A DNA stretch of 21,257 nt from a virus. The first letter of the stretch is position 1; the number at the start of each line of letters is the position of its first letter. Where the stretch lies: IMG/VR virus record IMGVR_UViG_3300021085_000268, positions 1-21,257 of that record. One strand, written 5' to 3'. Of this stretch, positions 19,659-21,257 are shown one piece after another. The position numbers and the translations under genes were made by a program. A model generated the notes under the pieces. The model was not told the origin of the DNA. It saw only the letters and a list, made by a program, of their open reading frames with translations, and did not search any database.

Positions 19659-19666
19659 TATTTATA
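19659..19666 (-). promoter_or_regulatory. T4-type late promoter (divergent, minus)
   Basis: Exact TATAAATA on the minus strand, with a predicted start near 19653 and a 16-base leader before the ATG at 19637. A ribosome site is poor (GG just before the ATG). It lies 16 bases from the plus-strand copy. Confidence 0.7.
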
Positions 19667-19682
19667 TTAAGAGTGAAAAGAG

Positions 19683-19690
19683 TATAAATA
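19683..19690 (+). promoter_or_regulatory. T4-type late promoter (divergent, plus)
   Basis: Exact TATAAATA five bases before the ATG at 19696. The predicted first base of the message coincides with the A of that ATG, so the first gene may be translated without a leader. Confidence 0.7.
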
Positions 19691-19695
19691 ACCAT

Positions 19696-19947
19696 ATGAA
19701 AGAACTATTTGATTTCGGTTTCACCGCAGTAGACGAATCAGAACTTGATGCTGTTCAGCAGTTAGAGTCTGCATCTGATGCTGTCGATGAAACCCAAACA
19801 CGACTTGATGACTTGTACAATGCGATACAACCACTCTTGACTAACCTCAAGATGAACCCTGAGAAGGAGTACATACTGTGGCCAAACCGTTTGGACAAGA
19901 TTGAGGAATTCGAAACACACATTCAAAACATCTATAAGGGATCCTAA
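19696..19947 (+). CDS. Small conserved acidic helical protein
   Basis: 83 residues (MKELFDFGFTAVDESELDAV), with LDDLYNAIQPLLTNLKMNP and EKEYILWPNRLDKIEEFETH. The 'FDFGFTAV' opening and 'NPEKxYIxWPNRLDKIEEF' end are a pattern I recall from marine T4-like phage proteins of unknown role. No ribosome site is visible and the message is predicted to begin at the ATG. It is followed three bases later by the next gene. Confidence 0.65.
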   Translation: MKELFDFGFTAVDESELDAVQQLESASDAVDETQTRLDDLYNAIQPLLTNLKMNPEKEYILWPNRLDKIEEFETHIQNIYKGS

Positions 19948-19950
19948 CCA

Positions 19951-20796
19951 ATGTTTTTTAATACGAAAGGCGAAACCATCTTATCCGATGGAAACACATA
20001 CAAAAACGTAACTGGTACTACTAAGAATGAAATTGCATCTGCAATGAATTCACACTTAAAAACAGTTACTAACGACAAGGGAAAATATCTGCGTCACTCA
20101 AACTCAGATGTCAATATGTCTGAAGAGATGCTGTCACGCGGAGCAATGTTTGCAAATGCACTAACATCTCAAGGATATAAGAATATCTTATTTGTTGGTC
20201 ATTTCAATGACGGACAGACTCACTGGATGTTAGATAAGTTTGCTGGAAGGTTTATTGATGTACTTCCACCAGAGCGTTCACACATGCATTGTTTTCCAGA
20301 CATGAACATAGTCGCACAAGCAATACCACTAGTAATGAACGTATATGGCTATGAAGTTGACTTTACAGTAGCACGACCTCCAGAGGCAAAACATAAAGGT
20401 TCTATGACAGAATTGTATTATCAATTTGATGTACAAGGAAAGTCTCTAGAGAGTTCTCATCAATACAAACACGGACAGACCTCTTGGACTCTAGAAGGCG
20501 AACACGAGAAATTCGACGCAGTCGTATTCCTTGGTGTACCTATGCAAGACCAAGGAGTTGGTTTCGAAGAAGATCAAGTCCGTGAGATATTTGCACCTAT
20601 GTGCACACCAGAATTTGATATGGTTGACATTTACTACGGTGCACCTTCCGCAGTTAAATGGTTTAATGGTGAAGAAAAAGATAGTAAGACAATGGTCGAC
20701 ACCGCATTTGCCCTAAGAAGTTTATGGGACAGTGAAATGTCAGAAGGCCGCCCGGAAGAATGCGACATCATGCACAGCATGGTTAAAGTATTCTAA
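19951..20796 (+). CDS. Hypothetical late protein
   Basis: 281 residues. I do not recognise a family. It reads as a mixed alpha/beta protein: NALTSQGYKNILFVGHFNDG and KFDAVVFLGVPMQDQGVGF are hydrophobic strands followed by loops, as in nucleotide- or substrate-binding folds, but no nucleotide motif is present. AAGGGATCC gives a good ribosome site. It shares the late promoter at 19683 and ends at a strong terminator. Confidence 0.6.
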   Translation: MFFNTKGETILSDGNTYKNVTGTTKNEIASAMNSHLKTVTNDKGKYLRHSNSDVNMSEEMLSRGAMFANALTSQGYKNILFVGHFNDGQTHWMLDKFAGRFIDVLPPERSHMHCFPDMNIVAQAIPLVMNVYGYEVDFTVARPPEAKHKGSMTELYYQFDVQGKSLESSHQYKHGQTSWTLEGEHEKFDAVVFLGVPMQDQGVGFEEDQVREIFAPMCTPEFDMVDIYYGAPSAVKWFNGEEKDSKTMVDTAFALRSLWDSEMSEGRPEECDIMHSMVKVF

Positions 20797-20824
20797 GGAA
20801 CTTACCCGACAGTAAGAAACGAAG

Positions 20825-20849
20825 AAGGGACCGAAAGGTCCCTTTTTTT
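20825..20849 (+). terminator. Intrinsic terminator
   Basis: An eight-pair stem (AAGGGACC/GGTCCCTT) with a GAAA tetraloop, then a T run. A strong plus-strand terminator for the 19696-20796 unit. Its T run overlaps the end of the convergent gene at 20848. Confidence 0.9.
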
Positions 20850-20994
20850 ATATCCAGTAAAGTATCAATCCGAAGATTACACACCATATTAACACGTTGG
20901 GCCTATACCCCCATACGATTTTAAAGTCAATTGCAGTGTGTGCCACAAACTCTTTTACTGTTTGTATGCAATCCAATAGAAACTCTTTAATCAT
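20848..20994 (-). CDS. Small single-pass membrane protein
   Basis: 48 residues from the ATG at 20994: MIKEFLLDCIQTVKEFVAHT, then AIDFKIVWGYRPN, and a membrane helix VLIWCVIFGLILYWI at the C-terminus. It overlaps the upstream gene's stop by eight bases, typical of coupled phage genes. The reading frame is clean across its length. Function unknown. Confidence 0.6.
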   Translation of the reverse strand: MIKEFLLDCIQTVKEFVAHTAIDFKIVWGYRPNVLIWCVIFGLILYWI

Positions 20995-21247
20995 CGATTA
21001 CCGACCCCACTTCGACAGATGCATTTTCGGGAAGAATAAATTTAATCCCTGCGTGATTGTGATGTATTACAAATTTAGTATTGCTAAACTCTCTAAAGAA
21101 GAACGACCAGATAGGTCTCCAGTTACTCGCTAGACGATGTACGTTCAGAGCAGACCTGTTAGACTTTATGAAGTTGTCCGTGAAACTATCTATAGTCATA
21201 TCGAACATTGCGTCGAATCCATACAGATGGACTTCAGTTGCTTTCAT
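20987..21247 (-). CDS. Conserved phage protein, probably C-terminal part
   Basis: 86 residues visible from a methionine at 21247, but the frame stays open to the window edge so the gene may be longer. VHLYGFDAMFDMTIDSFTDN, SNRSALNVHRL and NWRPIWSFFFREFSNTKFVI form a pattern seen at the end of an uncharacterised T4-like phage protein, which makes the extension likely. No catalytic motif can be named. Confidence 0.55.
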   Translation of the reverse strand: MKATEVHLYGFDAMFDMTIDSFTDNFIKSNRSALNVHRLASNWRPIWSFFFREFSNTKFVIHHNHAGIKFILPENASVEVGSVIDD

Positions 21248-21257
21248 TACACGACAT

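Noticed and set aside
1-21257. CRISPR arrays, transfer RNA genes, insertion sequences
   Set aside because: No regularly spaced repeats, no cloverleaf with CCA-type end and no transposase or terminal repeats were seen. The repeats present are promoter copies.

Overview
This window looks like part of a T4-like (Tevenvirinae-type) myovirus genome, probably from a marine host. The evidence is a recognisable single-stranded DNA-binding protein (gp32), a late-transcription coactivator (gp33), gp4-like, gp26-like and tail-tube-like structural proteins, and exact copies of the T4 late promoter TATAAATA. Genes are tightly packed. The middle of the window carries many consensus sigma-70 promoters, which suggests a host with an ordinary proteobacterial RNA polymerase. 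No host or ecosystem can be named from the sequence alone.

Layout. (1) Positions 1-4228, plus strand: a structural block with the head-completion nuclease gp4 (cut by the window edge), an unassigned virion-cluster protein, a tail-tube/baseplate protein, a gp26-like hub assembly protein with a likely -1 frameshift extension, and a glycine-rich tape-measure candidate. (2) 4229-5847, minus strand: a terminator, gp32, gp33 and a WYL_2-like protein; gp32 has its own late promoter and a repeat-bearing leader. (3) 5789-12000, minus strand: an accessory/early block of small genes, including three HExxH metalloprotease-like proteins, a MazG-like pyrophosphohydrolase and several small membrane or secreted proteins. 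(4) 12044-16360, minus strand: CmoA-like enzyme, C5-cytosine DNA methyltransferase, asparagine-synthetase-like ATPase and DEAH helicase. (5) 16421-19637, minus strand: more small genes and a transglutaminase-like (C93) peptidase. (6) 19696-20796, plus strand: two genes behind a late promoter, closed by a strong terminator. (7) 20848-21257, minus strand: a small membrane protein and the end of a conserved phage gene.

The most notable content is the trio at 12044-14764. A CmoA-family enzyme (known members make carboxy-S-adenosylmethionine, Cx-SAM) overlaps a complete C5-cytosine methyltransferase whose motif X Asn is replaced by Arg. Next to them is a stand-alone asparagine-synthetase-type ATPase. 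A coherent reading is a DNA hypermodification pathway: Cx-SAM is made, carboxymethyl is transferred to cytosine C5 in DNA, and the new carboxylate is activated with ATP and amidated or joined to an amine. This is inference from family and residue evidence and has not been shown.

Regulation is unusually readable. At least thirteen minus-strand sigma-70-type promoters (TTGACA, 16-18 bases, TATAAT) recur before the accessory operons, most followed by a similar leader ending in a GAGAGA-type purine run. Three of them contain a palindrome that could be an operator. T4-type late promoters occur only before structural genes, gp32 and the 19.6-kb divergent pair.
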